Assembly: GCA_003694325.1 (NCBI GenBank)
Contig: RFKJ01000771.1
Span: 1 to 6,312, forward strand
From: Deltaproteobacteria bacterium
GTDB lineage: Bacteria > Myxococcota_A > UBA796 > UBA2385
Length of the DNA: 6,312 bases
Direction: 5' to 3'
Shown here: one piece after another, positions 5,668-6,312 of the stretch
Layout of the letters: every line of letters starts with the position of its first letter
Position numbering within the stretch: the stretch's first letter is position 1
The notes under the pieces: generated by a model
Seen by the model: the letters and a program-made list of their open reading frames with translations, nothing else
Databases searched by the model: none
Told to the model about the DNA's origin: nothing
Translations under genes and position numbers: made by a program

Positions 5668-6312
5668 GGGCGTCGCCACGTGGTGGTGGTCGGCGGCGGG
5701 CCGGCCGGCCTGTCGGCGGCGGTCGAGCTGGTCGAGGCGGGGATGGCGGTGACGCTCTGCGAGGCCAGCGATCGCCTCGGCGGGAAGGCCCGCGGCTGGA
5801 CGCTCCAGGAGGGTGGGCGGCGGCTCGGTGCCGTCCTCGAGATGGAGCACGGCGCCCACGGGATCGGGACGGCGGACCGGGCGCTGCTGTCGCTGCTGTC
5901 GCGCTACGGCCTCGACGGGGCGCTGGGCGCGCCGGTCATCGCGACCCCCCAGCCGCAGCCTCCCGGTTGGCGCCGGACCCTGCGGGCGGCCGCGCGGGGG
6001 GAGGGCGGCCGGGCCGAGGCCTCGTGGATCGCCTCGGCCCGCTACCTGGCCGGAGACGGTGCCCCGGTCGTGGACCGGGCGGCCGCGACCTGGCTCTCCA
6101 CCGGGGCGCGCTACCTGGCCGGCACCGCCGACGAGTGGCTGTGGGACCCGCTGGGAGACCTGGTCCGCGGCTTCGGCGGGGTGGTGCGCCTCGCCACCCG
6201 GGTGCAGGCGCTGCGGGTCGACAACGGCGCGGTCGTCGGGGTGCGCCTGGGGCTGCCGGCGGCGCGGATCCGGGTGGATGGAGACGGGCTCTCCCGGGTG
6301 ACGGGGGAGGAG
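5590..6312 (+). CDS. Tat-exported FAD-dependent oxidoreductase, amine oxidase/carotenoid desaturase-like, 3'-partial
   Basis: An uninterrupted frame of 241 codons runs to the window edge. The GTG at 5590 overlaps the kinase stop as GTGA, with a weak GGGG 5 nt upstream. A later start at the GTG at 5617 would lose the twin-arginine motif. Residues 6-12 (SRRRVLQ) fit the Tat consensus, followed by a short Ala/Leu stretch and an AxA site at 24-26, suggesting export of the folded flavoprotein. Residues 31-58 form the FAD-binding beta-alpha-beta unit: VVVVGGGPAGLS, ending in VTLCEAS with ribose-binding E58. Next come the second GG motif (DRLGGKARGW), the EHGAHG segment typical of phytoene/carotene desaturase and CrtU-like enzymes, and a GGVVRLATRVQALRVDNGAVVGV block near residues 197-219. 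The span between the EHG motif and that block looks shorter than I expect for carotenoid desaturases. The substrate is unknown: amine oxidase or another desaturase-like reaction is possible. Confidence 0.85.
   Translation, partial: MRGGPSRRRVLQGAAAAALLPRPARAGRRHVVVVGGGPAGLSAAVELVEAGMAVTLCEASDRLGGKARGWTLQEGGRRLGAVLEMEHGAHGIGTADRALLSLLSRYGLDGALGAPVIATPQPQPPGWRRTLRAAARGEGGRAEASWIASARYLAGDGAPVVDRAAATWLSTGARYLAGTADEWLWDPLGDLVRGFGGVVRLATRVQALRVDNGAVVGVRLGLPAARIRVDGDGLSRVTGEE
6001..6122 (+). repeat. Small internal repeat in the oxidoreductase (ARYLAG segments)
   Basis: The 14-nt sequence CGCTACCTGGCCGG occurs at 6040-6053 and again at 6109-6122, 69 nt (23 codons) apart and in frame. The flanking protein is also similar: EASWIA-SARYLAG in the first copy and AATWLSTGARYLAG in the second, with one gap. 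This suggests a duplicated helix in the substrate domain, though similarity by chance in GC-rich coding DNA is possible. Confidence 0.45.

Noticed and set aside
5813..6301. Plus-strand open frame of 162 codons in another frame within the oxidoreductase
   Set aside because: The frame beginning at 5590 carries clear FAD-binding motifs through this region, while the alternative reads as Arg/Gly/Ser/Pro-rich shadow sequence.
1..6312. CRISPR arrays, insertion sequences, tRNA/rRNA genes, attachment sites or defence systems
   Set aside because: I saw no spaced direct-repeat array, transposase or integrase motif, tRNA-like fold or toxin-antitoxin pair. Gaps between genes are short except for 3360-3600, which is described.

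Overview
The window is very GC-rich bacterial DNA (roughly 70% or more by eye). It is densely coded, with short gaps, GTG starts and overlapping start/stop codons. Nothing in it is mobile, viral or RNA-coding. The composition and the set of housekeeping enzymes suit a high-GC bacterium such as a member of the Myxococcota or a related proteobacterial lineage, but no marker gene is present and that assignment is only a guess. A probable Tat signal peptide shows that proteins are exported in folded form.

Left half (1-3359): two antagonistic enzymes of inorganic polyphosphate metabolism lie tail to tail. An exopolyphosphatase of the Ppx/GppA family (5' end outside the window) runs rightward. A full-length polyphosphate kinase 1 (688 aa, all catalytic residues present) runs leftward. 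Their stop codons are 18 bp apart, and each stop sits in an identical CCTAGG palindrome. The 241 bp upstream of ppk1 (3360-3600) is a divergent intergenic region carrying a perfect 8-bp inverted repeat that could be an operator.

Right half (3601-6312): four genes run rightward: a DUF924 protein of unknown function, a low-molecular-weight protein-tyrosine-phosphatase-family enzyme (LMW-PTP), a fructosamine/ribulosamine kinase-family protein, and the start of a probable Tat-exported FAD-dependent oxidoreductase resembling carotenoid desaturases. The last three are joined by overlaps (TGATG, then GTGA) and probably form one translationally coupled operon. DUF924 lies 71 bp upstream and may be its first gene.

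The most informative part is the LMW-PTP/kinase pair. In diverse bacteria the kinase homologue is immediately preceded by an LMW-PTP gene, and the two act one after the other in protein deglycation: the phosphatase removes the 5-phosphate of ribulosamine 5-phosphate adducts, and the kinase then phosphorylates carbon 3 so that the sugar falls off. I read 4284-5593 as such a repair module. The coupled flavoprotein at 5590 is an unexplained addition to it.
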